NCBI RefSeq assembly: GCF_000353285.1
Contig: NZ_KB731324.1
Location: 390,577 to 454,576 of the forward strand
Reading direction: 5' to 3'
Source of the DNA: Leptolyngbya boryana PCC 6306
GTDB lineage: Bacteria > Cyanobacteriota > Cyanobacteriia > Leptolyngbyales > Leptolyngbyaceae
DNA length: 64,000 bases
Below the pieces are notes generated by a model. The model was not told the origin of the DNA and did no database searches. It worked only from the letters and a program-made list of their open reading frames with translations. Positions 16,841 to 26,379 of this stretch are shown in pieces. The stretch's first letter is position 1; every line of letters starts with the position of its first letter. The position numbers and the translations under genes were made by a program.

Positions 16841-19800
16841 TCATTGCCACTCATCGATCGCTTCATCCTTGGTATTCGTATTGCGGCTGGGGGTTTCGCG
16901 ATTGAACTTCAAATGAATCGATCGCGTTTGTTCCCCATCTTTCGCGACTGCCAAGATCGGATAATCGATTAAACCATCTTGGAAGGACATCTGGAATCGG
17001 AAGGTTCCGTCTGGATTGAGCGGAATGATTTGTCCGCCGATCGAGACAGTCGCATCCGGTTCTGTTGCCCCGTAGATAATCAGTTCCGCATCTGCAACCA
17101 GCCAGAATTTGCGCGGACGAGCCGGAATCGCACTACCTGAGAACATGCCGACTCCTGACATGCCAATGCCTGACATGCCCGAAACCGTTGGCAACGCCCA
17201 CATTCCCATCCCCGACGGGAACACAAACGAACTGACAGCGGCAGCGGGAACCTGCTGCATTGAACCGAAAATCGATCCAGCCATGCGTTGCAGTTCTGCG
17301 CCTTGTGACAGGTCGAAGATCTGATCATACATGCCATTCGGACTGCCTATTTCACTTTCAGCGGCGGGTGATCCTAATGTCAAGAAAGTTTTACCTGTGA
17401 GTTCTTCTTCCCAATCGATCGTGACGAATTGATCGTTTTCCCAGGCAGACGGATAAGCCGGAGGAATGCGTACAGAGTGTGATCGCGCCAGCATCAACCA
17501 GCGTCCATCCCCGCTCATGTACCCAATTTCTGCAATGTAATCGCGATCGCTGACAGGAATCGGCAAATACCAATCGCGCGCCATTTCGTCACAGGCAAAC
17601 TGCTGCAAACTGTGCGGGCTTTGATGCGCTAAATCGACATCCGTGACATCGTACAATCGCAGCACTAAATTCTGTCCGCCTTGATTACGCAGTTCGGATT
17701 TGTGTTCGTTAGGAATGTCCCAATAGGCGTAAGCCCATTGCGGATCGCGCGGCATCAGCACAATCCGACTGTCCCCGTAGCCATCTGGTAAATCTGGTAA
17801 GCCTTCATCCACATCCGCTAAAGCTTCACTCGACAAATCGGTCTGTCCGACATCAAACCGCGCCGATTCCACGATCGTTTGACCCTCATCCGATCGTGCC
17901 ATTGCCATACCGACCATTCCGGTAGCGATTCCGCCGACTGCGGCGATTCCGGGTAATGCAGATTCGTCTGTAGATTCGTCTGAAGATGCTGCGCTTGCAT
18001 CGGGTTGAGAAGGATCAATCATGGCAGGTGTCTCCTGAGTGTCGGGCACTTCTGGCTGAGGAGATTCAAGATTGGCTTCTTGATCTGCTAAGCGAGAACC
18101 TGCGATGCCTGCTAACCCTGCTGCTGTTGCGGCTCCACCTAAAGCAGCAATTTCTGGAATAGAAGAACTTGCTTCTACAGATTCGACTTCAGAAGTTGCC
18201 GCAATTATAGGTGGCTCCTCAAGTTCGATCACTTGTGCTTCAGAATTATCCATAATTGAGCGCGCTTCATCGTCGGAGATCGGCTCAGCATCGATAATTT
18301 CTAGATCAGAAGATTCAACACTCGCAGGAGTTTCGTCGGTGTCCTCTGGCTCGATCACTTCTTCTAACTGCGGTTCTGGATCAATCCCGGAAAAATTATC
18401 TCCCGCTTGCCCCATTCCTGCCACTCCCAAGGCAGCAGCACCACCGAATGCAGCAATTTCTGGAATCATGCCTTGAGCATTGTTTGAGTTTTCGACCAGC
18501 GGTTCTGTCGCGTCAGTAGCATCGATCGGTGCAACGCCTTGCTCAAACGCTAACTGCTCGTAAGAAGGTTGTGGAACTGCTTCGACAACGCTGGGTGCAT
18601 CATCAAGATTCAGCTCGATCGCAGGTTGGTCGAGTATGGCATCTTCTGGCGCGTCTAAATCCTCGATCGCATCTAACGTGACAAGGGGTTCCGGCTCGGG
18701 TGGGACTCCCGATCGAGTCCGGTTCATCCAAGCCGCAGTCCCTAATCCAGCTAACCCTAAAGCGGCTGCACCAGAGAGATCAAAATCGGATTCAGGCGGA
18801 GCTTCGGGAGGTTCGATCGAGGGTGCTGTCATTTCAATCGGCGGCATCTCTCGAATTTCAACTAAGGGGCGCTCAGGCACAGCAGTCGGCTCGACCTCAA
18901 TTGCAGATGCAGCAGTCGTTGATTCAGGAACGCCCTCGACATCAGAGTGCTCTAATGCTTGCTCTAATTGTGATGCTGCGGCAGCGGCTCCAGCACCCGC
19001 AACCTCAGCAGGTGGCTCGACTTCACTTGTGGATTGTGGGATCGGTTCAGGACTGTCACCCGCATCAGCACGTCCTAATTGTGATGCTGCGGCAGCGGCT
19101 CCAGCACCCGCAATGACGGCTGCTCCACCCATTGCAGCCGAGGGAATCGTCGGGGGTTGAACTTCCGCGATCGCTGCGCGATCCGATGAAATCACAGATT
19201 CCGCGCGAGAAGCCAGACTGATATCAGGTTCGCTCGGAGTCATGAGTGGTGGAGGTGGGGGCGGTGCTGTTGGAGCAGGGGATAGAGAGGGCGCAGCAGG
19301 TGGAACTTCAGCAGTTGAGGGAGTCGATCGCCGACCGCGTAAAAGCCAACCTAAAAGCAGTGCTCCCAATCCGAGTGGCAGTAACCACCAGAGCCATCCT
19401 GGAATACCACTATCGTTGTTACTCGTGTCGTTGTTAGACGATGGTTGCGCATTGGCAGATCCAGCCGGAACTTGCCCGACGATCGTTGGTTCATTGGCAG
19501 ATCCAGCCGGAACTTGTTCTGCAATCTTTTGCGCATTAGCAGTTGAATCTGGGGCTTGTCCATCTGGAGCTGTGCCTGAAGTTGAATTTGGAGTAGCAGC
19601 CCCAGCAGGAGAGGGGGCGGGAGCGGGAGAAGAACCCGCACCTGCGCCGATATTTCCTGGATTTCCTGGATTCAATGAGGCAACCGTTGCAGCCGTTCCA
19701 GCGGCAAAGAGAGTCGCAGGATCTAAAGCGAGTGAAGCCGGATCGCTTTCTGTGGTTTGAACTAAGTTACGTCCTACATCCGAAGTAATGTAACCCAACA

Positions 19801-20614
19801 GTGCAGCGGCTCCCGGAGAAGGCGTCGCCTTATGGACGTAGTAGAACGGCTGTGAGAACGGATAGCGGGGATCATTGGGCAACGTGTTGTGCATGGGCAC
19901 GATCCGGACGCTGGAATTCCCTAAAACTTGATTGGCAGGGGCAAAACTGATGCCGTCTTGACCGAGCTGTTGGGCAACCGCTTGGGTGCTGTCTTCAGGG
20001 GTACGAATTGGACTGCTGCTGCTGACTGACTCAGACGGTTGAATGAAGACAGAATAGTTCCGAAATGCTGTCCGGGTGTCACTGAGATCGGGGCGATCGA
20101 TAAACCGAATCTTTCCAGGTGCGCCGCCTAATTCTGACCAATCGGTGATTTCACCCCGAACGATTTTGACGAGTTGAACAACGGTGATCCCGCCTTTGAA
20201 GGGATTGTCTGGACTGGTGATAATGGCAATTTTGCCGCGTTCGAGGGCAACAGGCACTAAACCTTCTTGGCGTTCGGATGCGGTGAGCGGACGACCGATC
20301 GCAGCGAGGTCGATTTTGCCATCGCGCAATGCCTGTAATCCAGCTGGCGTGCCCGAGTAGTTGAGATTAATGGTGCTGCCTGAAAATTGCTGCTCAAATC
20401 GTTGTTTCAAAGCCTGGTTGATGGTTACCATACTGCTCGAACCATCAATTTGAATCGTTGTCCCTGAGGGCACAGAAGACGGAAACGGGAAACTTGTGGG
20501 CGCGGCTTGAGCCAAAGTTTGAGGAACAAAGATCGATTCTAGGGGTTTTACCGTTGCAACAGTCGTTAACAGCAGCGCAAAACCGAGCGCAGACGATTTT
20601 TGGTTTGGCAACAT
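16841..20614 (-). CDS. Giant membrane protein: phosphate-binding-like domain + TM + DUF4912
   Basis: 1257 aa. Order: signal peptide (about 1-37); PstS-like periplasmic binding domain (about 50-290; GTTIQIDGSSSM, KIDLAAIGRPL, ITDWSELGG); Pro/Ala-rich linker; one membrane helix (about 404-425, WLWWLLPLGLGALLLGWLL) with RGRR after it; about 500 residues of acidic/Ala-Gly-rich sequence with recurring IPEIAALGGAA..GLAG blocks; DUF4912 (about 946-1080; RIVLMPRDPQWAYAYWD); and a C-terminal beta domain. The binding domain faces outside and DUF4912 inside, suggesting a sensor or scaffold. Several DNA-level repeats lie in the linkers. ccaA follows 15 bp downstream. The function is not known. Confidence 0.85.
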   Translation of the reverse strand: MLPNQKSSALGFALLLTTVATVKPLESIFVPQTLAQAAPTSFPFPSSVPSGTTIQIDGSSSMVTINQALKQRFEQQFSGSTINLNYSGTPAGLQALRDGKIDLAAIGRPLTASERQEGLVPVALERGKIAIITSPDNPFKGGITVVQLVKIVRGEITDWSELGGAPGKIRFIDRPDLSDTRTAFRNYSVFIQPSESVSSSSPIRTPEDSTQAVAQQLGQDGISFAPANQVLGNSSVRIVPMHNTLPNDPRYPFSQPFYYVHKATPSPGAAALLGYITSDVGRNLVQTTESDPASLALDPATLFAAGTAATVASLNPGNPGNIGAGAGSSPAPAPSPAGAATPNSTSGTAPDGQAPDSTANAQKIAEQVPAGSANEPTIVGQVPAGSANAQPSSNNDTSNNDSGIPGWLWWLLPLGLGALLLGWLLRGRRSTPSTAEVPPAAPSLSPAPTAPPPPPPLMTPSEPDISLASRAESVISSDRAAIAEVQPPTIPSAAMGGAAVIAGAGAAAAASQLGRADAGDSPEPIPQSTSEVEPPAEVAGAGAAAAASQLEQALEHSDVEGVPESTTAASAIEVEPTAVPERPLVEIREMPPIEMTAPSIEPPEAPPESDFDLSGAAALGLAGLGTAAWMNRTRSGVPPEPEPLVTLDAIEDLDAPEDAILDQPAIELNLDDAPSVVEAVPQPSYEQLAFEQGVAPIDATDATEPLVENSNNAQGMIPEIAAFGGAAALGVAGMGQAGDNFSGIDPEPQLEEVIEPEDTDETPASVESSDLEIIDAEPISDDEARSIMDNSEAQVIELEEPPIIAATSEVESVEASSSIPEIAALGGAATAAGLAGIAGSRLADQEANLESPQPEVPDTQETPAMIDPSQPDASAASSDESTDESALPGIAAVGGIATGMVGMAMARSDEGQTIVESARFDVGQTDLSSEALADVDEGLPDLPDGYGDSRIVLMPRDPQWAYAYWDIPNEHKSELRNQGGQNLVLRLYDVTDVDLAHQSPHSLQQFACDEMARDWYLPIPVSDRDYIAEIGYMSGDGRWLMLARSHSVRIPPAYPSAWENDQFVTIDWEEELTGKTFLTLGSPAAESEIGSPNGMYDQIFDLSQGAELQRMAGSIFGSMQQVPAAAVSSFVFPSGMGMWALPTVSGMSGIGMSGVGMFSGSAIPARPRKFWLVADAELIIYGATEPDATVSIGGQIIPLNPDGTFRFQMSFQDGLIDYPILAVAKDGEQTRSIHLKFNRETPSRNTNTKDEAIDEWQ
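18964..19002 (-). repeat. 39-bp direct repeat, copy 1 (in DUF4912 gene)
   Basis: Identical to 19075-19113, spaced 111 bp (37 codons) start to start. It encodes the repeated AGAGAAAAASQL unit of the cytoplasmic linker, so the linker grew by in-frame duplication. Confidence 0.9.
19075..19113 (-). repeat. 39-bp direct repeat, copy 2 (in DUF4912 gene)
   Basis: Second identical copy of the 39-bp unit at 18964-19002. Confidence 0.9.
19450..19516 (-). repeat. Pair of 25-bp direct repeats in the periplasmic linker
   Basis: The 25-bp copies at 19450-19474 and 19492-19516 are identical and 42 bp (14 codons) apart. They encode the repeated QVPAGSAN segment just outside the membrane helix. Confidence 0.88.
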
Positions 20615-20814
20615 TAATTCAAACGCCTCTTACACCAGTGCAGATCTTGGATTTTGCAAAGTATTATATAGCGATCGCTCAAAATCCGCCTCTGCCAATG
20701 CGTTGAGGATCTTGCGATGTGATCGAGCGCACCCGTAAGGATGATTCTATCGCATTGGTAAGCGCCTAGTTTAAATCGGGAACTCTACGAAAGATTCCTG
20801 TATGAAGATAGGCA

Positions 20815-22854
20815 ATGAGTGTTGAGCAGTGGACAAACCCCAGTTCCAGCGGGCGCGATCGCGATTATCAGATTTTATTAGACGCAATCCCAGATTTAAT
20901 CTTACGGATTGATCGCAACGGGGTTTGCCTCGACTATCACCTCCCCAAAAACTTCAAAGCATACGGGCGAGAATTCGATTGGTACGGTAGACGCTTAGAT
21001 GAAATCATTCCAGCAGAAGTCGCTCAACAGCAGATGGAATATGTTGCATCTGCGATCGCGACGAATGAGATGCAAGTGTATGAACAGCAGATCGAATGGA
21101 ACGATGAAATTCGATACGAAGAAGTTCGAGTCCGCCGTTACAGTGAGACAGAAGCTTTAGTCCTGGTTCGCGATATCAGTGCCCAAAAAAATGCGGAGAA
21201 GGCACTGACACAAAGCGAAGCTCGATTTCAACGTCTGGCAACGAATATTCCCGGTATGATTTATCAGTTTCGGCTTGAGACGGATGGAACTGTGAGTTTT
21301 CCGTTTGTCAGCCGAGTTTCTGAGCGCATCTATGAAGTCGAACCCGAATTAATTCAAGAAGATCCAGGCTTGCTAATCGGTCAAATTCATCCCGATGATC
21401 GCGCATCATTTGAAGAATCGATTCGACACTCAGCAGAAACGCTTGAACCCTGGAAATGGTCAGGGCGGAATGTTCTGTCTTCTGGCAAGATCAAGTGGAT
21501 TGAAGGACATTCACAGCCGGAACTGCAAATTGATGGAGCGATCGTGTGGGATGGCATTGTCACTGATGTCAGCGATCGCAAGCAGCTTGAAGCCCAGCGC
21601 CAGCAGGCAGAATGCGCGATCGCAGAAAGTGAAGCGCGGTTTCGCAGCTTTGTGGAAAATGCCAATGATTTAATTTGTGCCTTTTCGCCCACGGGTCTCT
21701 TTACTTATATTTCTCCTAAAGTCTTTGAAATTTCTGGATTCTTAGCCAAAGAGCTGCTCGGCAAACCCTTGTCCGACTTTATTCATCCTGAGGATTTGCA
21801 CATTGTTCAAGCTTCCATCGAGGAGCTTTTGAAAACTGGAGAGCGGCAATCTGCGATCGAGTTTCGGGCTAGACGTAAAGATGGAGACTGGTACTGGGCG
21901 TTGTGTAATACGTCTAGCATTAGAGGCTCGAACGGAGGAGTCGTCAGTATTTTGAGTATTGTGCGCGATATTAGCGATCGCAAAGCCAATGAAGAAAAGC
22001 TTAGACAACAAGCGATCGATCTAGAAAATGCCTTGCAAGAACTTCAAAAAACGCAAGCGCAACTGATCCACAGTGAAAAAATGTCTTCTCTGGGGCAACT
22101 CGTTGCCGGAATTGCTCATGAAATCAACAATCCCATTGGGTTTATTCACGGCAACATTATTCACGCCATGAATTACTTTCAGGATCTTGTTGCGTTGATT
22201 AAGTTGTATCAAACTCATGAGTGTCATTCAATTCCAGACATTGAAGCGTTTATCGAGGAAATCAATCTCGATTTTATTTACAAAGATCTGCAAAGTATCT
22301 TTGATTCAATGCAAACCGGAACAGAGCGAATTCGAGAAATTGTGTTGTCTCTGCGTAACTTTTCTCGACTCGATGAAGCGCAACTGAAGCCTGTGAACAT
22401 TCACGACGGGATTGAAAGTACCTTAACGATTCTGCAAAGCCGACTGCATCAGGCTGAATCGAAAATCATAGTTTCAAAGTTCTATAACCAACTGCCGAAG
22501 GTAGAATGTTTTGCGAGTTCTTTAAATCAAGTCTTCCTCCAGATCTTGACGAATGCGATCGATGCAGTCAGCGAAGTTTGTGCGCCAGTGATTGAGATTC
22601 ACACCGAATTTATCAGTGCAAACTGGGTGCGAATCCGAATTCTAGACAGTGGTGTCGGGATTCCTGAATCGGTACAAGCTCGCATGTTTGACCCATTCTT
22701 TACGACGAAACCTGTGGGCAAAGGTACTGGAATGGGTCTGGCAATTAGCTATCAAATTGTCACCGATCAACATCACGGCAGGTTGAAGTGCCAATCTAAA
22801 CCCGGTCAGGGGACAGAATTTACGATCGAACTTCCCATTCGTCAATCACAGTAG
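20815..22854 (+). CDS. Triple-PAS sensor histidine kinase
   Basis: 679 aa with no membrane helix, so a soluble sensor. Three PAS/PAC units (about 15-125, 135-260, 270-400), a coiled-coil linker, then HisKA with phospho-acceptor His435 ([14 protein letters not shown]) and HATPase_c with the N box ([15 protein letters not shown]), G1 (DSGVGIP), F box (FDPFFTTKP) and G2 ([10 protein letters not shown]). The HEINNP H-box is common in multi-PAS cyanobacterial kinases. There is no receiver domain and no cognate regulator beside it. It is divergent from the DUF4912 gene across 200 bp. Its last 9 bp overlap the convergent MBL gene. Confidence 0.92.
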   Translation: MSVEQWTNPSSSGRDRDYQILLDAIPDLILRIDRNGVCLDYHLPKNFKAYGREFDWYGRRLDEIIPAEVAQQQMEYVASAIATNEMQVYEQQIEWNDEIRYEEVRVRRYSETEALVLVRDISAQKNAEKALTQSEARFQRLATNIPGMIYQFRLETDGTVSFPFVSRVSERIYEVEPELIQEDPGLLIGQIHPDDRASFEESIRHSAETLEPWKWSGRNVLSSGKIKWIEGHSQPELQIDGAIVWDGIVTDVSDRKQLEAQRQQAECAIAESEARFRSFVENANDLICAFSPTGLFTYISPKVFEISGFLAKELLGKPLSDFIHPEDLHIVQASIEELLKTGERQSAIEFRARRKDGDWYWALCNTSSIRGSNGGVVSILSIVRDISDRKANEEKLRQQAIDLENALQELQKTQAQLIHSEKMSSLGQLVAGIAHEINNPIGFIHGNIIHAMNYFQDLVALIKLYQTHECHSIPDIEAFIEEINLDFIYKDLQSIFDSMQTGTERIREIVLSLRNFSRLDEAQLKPVNIHDGIESTLTILQSRLHQAESKIIVSKFYNQLPKVECFASSLNQVFLQILTNAIDAVSEVCAPVIEIHTEFISANWVRIRILDSGVGIPESVQARMFDPFFTTKPVGKGTGMGLAISYQIVTDQHHGRLKCQSKPGQGTEFTIELPIRQSQ

Positions 22855-23574
22855 AGGCTGTTGTTTGACACACTGCTCCAAATCAAGCTGGGCTAATTTC
22901 TCGTAGGCGTGATCGATCGCCGTTTTGCCTCGCAGTAAGCCAATATTTCCACCCGGACAAATCCAATTCAACGTATCGCGATCGAAGCGATCGAGTAATT
23001 TTTGCACATTGCGAATTTGCCGCAGCCAGTGAAACGTTTTCGCAGTCCTGAGCGGTACAGGATTGCCTTGAGAATCTGCGACTAAATGCCGTCCCGAAAA
23101 GAGCACACCGCCGCACGCATTCAAATACACACAGGCGGTTCCAGGCGAATGTCCTGAAGTCCAAATGACCTCTAGATGTGGCGAGATCATTAAATTTTCC
23201 TGAAATGGAGTGACGGTAAGATTCGGGAGTAAATAGGCTTCTTGCTCTTGAATGATCACGTCGCAGTGAAACGCCGATTGGATGTCGCGAACTTTGCCGA
23301 TTCCGCCGCGATGCGTGATCACAAGCTGTTTTACACCCCCTTGGGCATCGAGAAACGATCGCGACTGCTCATCCCACGCTGGGCAGTCGATCAGCACATT
23401 TCCCTCTTTTTCTACAATGAGATAGGATGTTCCACCGAGTGTGTCACGATTCGGTGGAAATGCGAAAATTGGGACAAGACGATCCTGCGCACAGGTTTCC
23501 TCAGTCAAAACCAGACGTGGAGCTTTTGCAGGGCGTGACTGGGGTGTTAAAGGAATTGAAGATTCTAGGGGCAC
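22846..23574 (-). CDS. MBL-fold protein with degenerate metal site
   Basis: 242 aa starting at GTG 23574. Metallo-beta-lactamase fold: GGTSYLIVEKEGNVLIDCPAWDE, WTSGHSPGTACVYL (motif 3 His kept), LFSGRHLVAD. The key HxHxDH motif reads THRGGIGK, so only the first histidine remains and normal binuclear zinc hydrolysis is unlikely. It may be a non-catalytic or changed-metal variant. Related MBL-like proteins with this loss occur in cyanobacteria, as far as I recall. It is convergent with the kinase (9-bp overlap). Confidence 0.78.
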   Translation of the reverse strand: MPLESSIPLTPQSRPAKAPRLVLTEETCAQDRLVPIFAFPPNRDTLGGTSYLIVEKEGNVLIDCPAWDEQSRSFLDAQGGVKQLVITHRGGIGKVRDIQSAFHCDVIIQEQEAYLLPNLTVTPFQENLMISPHLEVIWTSGHSPGTACVYLNACGGVLFSGRHLVADSQGNPVPLRTAKTFHWLRQIRNVQKLLDRFDRDTLNWICPGGNIGLLRGKTAIDHAYEKLAQLDLEQCVKQQPLL

Positions 23575-23678
23575 AAACTTCTAAATCGTTCAAACTAAAG
23601 AATATGGCAAACCGCCACCGTTGATTGTGCCAGATCCTGCAATTCTCTTCCATGCCCTAGACCCCTTTTTTTCGGCTC

Positions 23679-25139
23679 ATGATTTGGCTTCTGCTGCTCG
23701 GACTGATCACCTATCTATTTATTACCCAGTGGGTCGCAAGTCTCACGCGCACGCCCGTGTGGCTACTGTGGCTGGTGGCAATGCTGCCTGTCTTGATTCT
23801 GTTGATCTGGACCGTTGTGTCACAAGGACAGACGATGCCCCTGAGATATACCGCAATTTTATTTGCAGGCTGTTTGGTGTTGTACTTATATCTGATTCAG
23901 CGAGGGCGCATTTCTCGATCAGAGCCGATCGATGAGCCAGTTCCGCCCGAACCGATTCCCGATCTGCAACCTCCTAGTCTTGCCAGCCTCCGCCCTCTCA
24001 ATCCAGCCGAAGAATCGAATTTGCAAACCTGCTTTCCTTGGTCAGTTTTTTACCTGCGGCATTTGGAGTATCATCCGCAGGGAGTTGTTTGCCGTGGACA
24101 ACTGAGAACTGCGCCGGAAAAGGCATATGACATCATTCGGACCAATATTGAGGCGCAGTTTGGCGATCGCTTTGATGTGATTTTTCAGGAATATTTTCCA
24201 GGAGAGCCATTTTTTGAATTGGTGCTGAATTCTGTGCCCGCGTTTGAAGCAAAACATCAGCCGGGTGCGCTGCGTCCTGGATTTGCGTTTGTGCTAGGAT
24301 TTCTCACGCTATTTACGACGACTTGGGCAGGATTGCAGGTGGTTGGACGAGTGCCAACGATTCCGGCACTATTGGAGGATGGGTTTCCTTATTCGATCGC
24401 AATTTTGATGTTTTTTGGTGCGCGCAGTTTTGGGTATTTCATCACGGCACGGAAATTTCAGGTTGCAACGACGTTGCCGTATTTTATTCCGATTATTCCA
24501 CTGCCCTTTTTCCCCGTTGGGACGATTGGGGGCTTTACGCGGTTGGCATCGCGGATTCCGAATCGCAAGGCGTTGTTTGATATTGGGCTAGTTGGGGCGT
24601 TTTTGGGGTTGAGTGTGAGCATTCCGCTGTTAGCGTGGGGCTTGGTGCAGTCGGAATTGGTCGGGGTTCAGGGACAGGCCGGAATTTTTCAGTTTCGGGC
24701 GCTTGATCCAAGATTGTCGATCGTGCTTGCCTTGTTTAGTAAGTTAGTCTTTGGGGAAGAGTTGACCGCGGAGGCAGCGATTCGATTACATCCGACGGCG
24801 ATCGCGGGGTGGATCGGATTATTATTCACGGCATTTAATCTCATGCCGATCGGGCAGCTTGATGGTGGGAGAATGGTTCATGCTATCTTTGGACGGCGGA
24901 TCGGGGCGAGAATTGGTCGGATTTCGCGATTTTTATTGCTTGGGTTGGCGATTGTGTATCCTCATCTGCTGCTTTGGGCGGTTTTATTATTGTTGTTGCC
25001 TGCATTAAATGAACCGACATTAAATGATGTGGTTGAGGTTGATGGATGGCGTGAGGCGATTGGATTTATGGCGTTGGTGATTTTAATCCTTTTAGTGTTG
25101 CCTGTGCCAAAGTTTTTAACGGCTGTGTTGGGAATGTAG
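23679..25139 (+). CDS. EGY-like site-2-protease homologue lacking the HExxH motif
   Basis: 486 aa, multi-pass membrane protein of peptidase family M50 (S2P), EGY subgroup. Two N-terminal helices, a soluble alpha/beta domain (about 110-190), then the membrane core. The segment aligning with HELGH reads RSFGY (Arg249, Ser250, Tyr253), so both zinc histidines and the catalytic glutamate are gone. The third ligand motif is kept (NLMPIGQLDGG, Asp395), as is LPYFIP. Plant EGY3 is a known inactive member of the same subgroup. It probably acts as a pseudo-protease or membrane chaperone. The next gene starts within 5 bp. Confidence 0.85.
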   Translation: MIWLLLLGLITYLFITQWVASLTRTPVWLLWLVAMLPVLILLIWTVVSQGQTMPLRYTAILFAGCLVLYLYLIQRGRISRSEPIDEPVPPEPIPDLQPPSLASLRPLNPAEESNLQTCFPWSVFYLRHLEYHPQGVVCRGQLRTAPEKAYDIIRTNIEAQFGDRFDVIFQEYFPGEPFFELVLNSVPAFEAKHQPGALRPGFAFVLGFLTLFTTTWAGLQVVGRVPTIPALLEDGFPYSIAILMFFGARSFGYFITARKFQVATTLPYFIPIIPLPFFPVGTIGGFTRLASRIPNRKALFDIGLVGAFLGLSVSIPLLAWGLVQSELVGVQGQAGIFQFRALDPRLSIVLALFSKLVFGEELTAEAAIRLHPTAIAGWIGLLFTAFNLMPIGQLDGGRMVHAIFGRRIGARIGRISRFLLLGLAIVYPHLLLWAVLLLLLPALNEPTLNDVVEVDGWREAIGFMALVILILLVLPVPKFLTAVLGM

Positions 25140-25143
25140 AGTG

Positions 25144-26379
25144 ATGAAAGGATTGGTTCAGAAATGTCGATCGCTATTGGTGTATCGCGATGTCTTTGAA
25201 GATGCGATCACTGGTGCTTTTCTCACTGTACTAGAGAATCTCGATCGCCCTGAAATTGCAATTCAGGCTTACGCAGATTGGTTTTCAGCGTTAGCAAAAC
25301 TCCGGCAAGGCTGGAAAGATTACTTGCTGAATCGAATTCTGCTTTCAGAGAATGCGTTTACTCAGCAAGCGCATGAAAGTTTTATTCCCGATGAATTGAT
25401 CCATGCGGTTCGGCGTGATGCCCGAATTCTGCAAGAGGTTTATCAACTTGGGTGTGCTCAATTTGCTGAGTTATTGGATCTCGTTCCTTGGCGAGATCAT
25501 TTGATTCAGGTCGATAGTCGTTCTCGGTATCAGGAGTTTGAACGAATTCAGAAACGCTTAGAAGTTTCTGAAGATTGGGCAGGTGAGTTTATTGAGTTAC
25601 TCTCGTTCTATCGCAAGTTTGGAACTGGAAGGTTTGCCGAGTACTCTGCATTCCGTTGGCAGAATGGGAAATTAAACGCGATCGCGACTCCTGATCCGGT
25701 GCGAATCGATGCCTTAGTCGGGTATGAGTCTCAGCGCGATCAACTGTTGCGGAATACTGAATTTTTGCTGGCTGGATTACCTGCACTGCATATTTTGCTG
25801 TATGGCAGTCGCGGTTCAGGGAAATCGTCGCTGGTCAAATCACTACTGGGTAAATATGAGAATCTGCGATTGATTGAAGTGGCAAAGTCAGAATTGAGAG
25901 ATTTGCCTGCGATCGTTGAAGGATTACGCAATCTGCCTCAGAAGTTTGTCATCTTTGTCGATGATTTGTCGTTTGAAGAAGATGACGATGCGTATAAGGC
26001 ATTAAAAGTGGTTCTAGAAGGCAATTTAACGGCTCGCCCTCAGAATGTTGTGGTCTATGCAACGTCGAATCGACGGCATTTGATTCGAGAATTTTTTGAC
26101 GATCGCCCTAGACCTAGAGATGCCGATGAGATTCACAACTGGGATACTGTGCAAGAGAAACTATCGTTTAGCGATCGCTTTGGGTTAACGTTAACGTTTG
26201 AACCTGCGGATCAACCGACTTATTTGAAAATTGTGCATCACCTTGCAGAGCAGGCGGGCATTTCAGTAGATGATTTAGAGTTTCGGGCGTTACAGTGGGC
26301 GACGCGACACAATGGGCGATCGGGAAGAACGGCTCGCCAGTTTGTTGATTTTCTCAAATCCGAACTGACGCATGAGTGA
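25144..26379 (+). CDS. DUF815-family AAA ATPase
   Basis: 411 aa from ATG 25144 (GTG 25141 also possible). The N-terminal half is helical. A P-loop ATPase core follows with Walker A GSRGSGKSS (about 221-229), Walker B FVIFVDDLSF (about 267-276), a sensor stretch VVYATSNRRHL, and an Arg-rich loop followed by FSDRFGLTLTFEP as in DUF815 proteins. The family is widespread and little characterised. Translation is coupled to both neighbours: it starts 2-5 bp after the S2P-like gene and overlaps the next gene by 8 bp. A role in remodelling a membrane partner encoded here is possible but unproven. Confidence 0.88.
   Translation: MKGLVQKCRSLLVYRDVFEDAITGAFLTVLENLDRPEIAIQAYADWFSALAKLRQGWKDYLLNRILLSENAFTQQAHESFIPDELIHAVRRDARILQEVYQLGCAQFAELLDLVPWRDHLIQVDSRSRYQEFERIQKRLEVSEDWAGEFIELLSFYRKFGTGRFAEYSAFRWQNGKLNAIATPDPVRIDALVGYESQRDQLLRNTEFLLAGLPALHILLYGSRGSGKSSLVKSLLGKYENLRLIEVAKSELRDLPAIVEGLRNLPQKFVIFVDDLSFEEDDDAYKALKVVLEGNLTARPQNVVVYATSNRRHLIREFFDDRPRPRDADEIHNWDTVQEKLSFSDRFGLTLTFEPADQPTYLKIVHHLAEQAGISVDDLEFRALQWATRHNGRSGRTARQFVDFLKSELTHE

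Noticed and set aside
18105-19760. Long plus-strand ORFs opposite the DUF4912 gene
   Set aside because: They are mirror frames of Ala/Gly/Ser-rich, GC-rich codons; no ribosome sites or domains.
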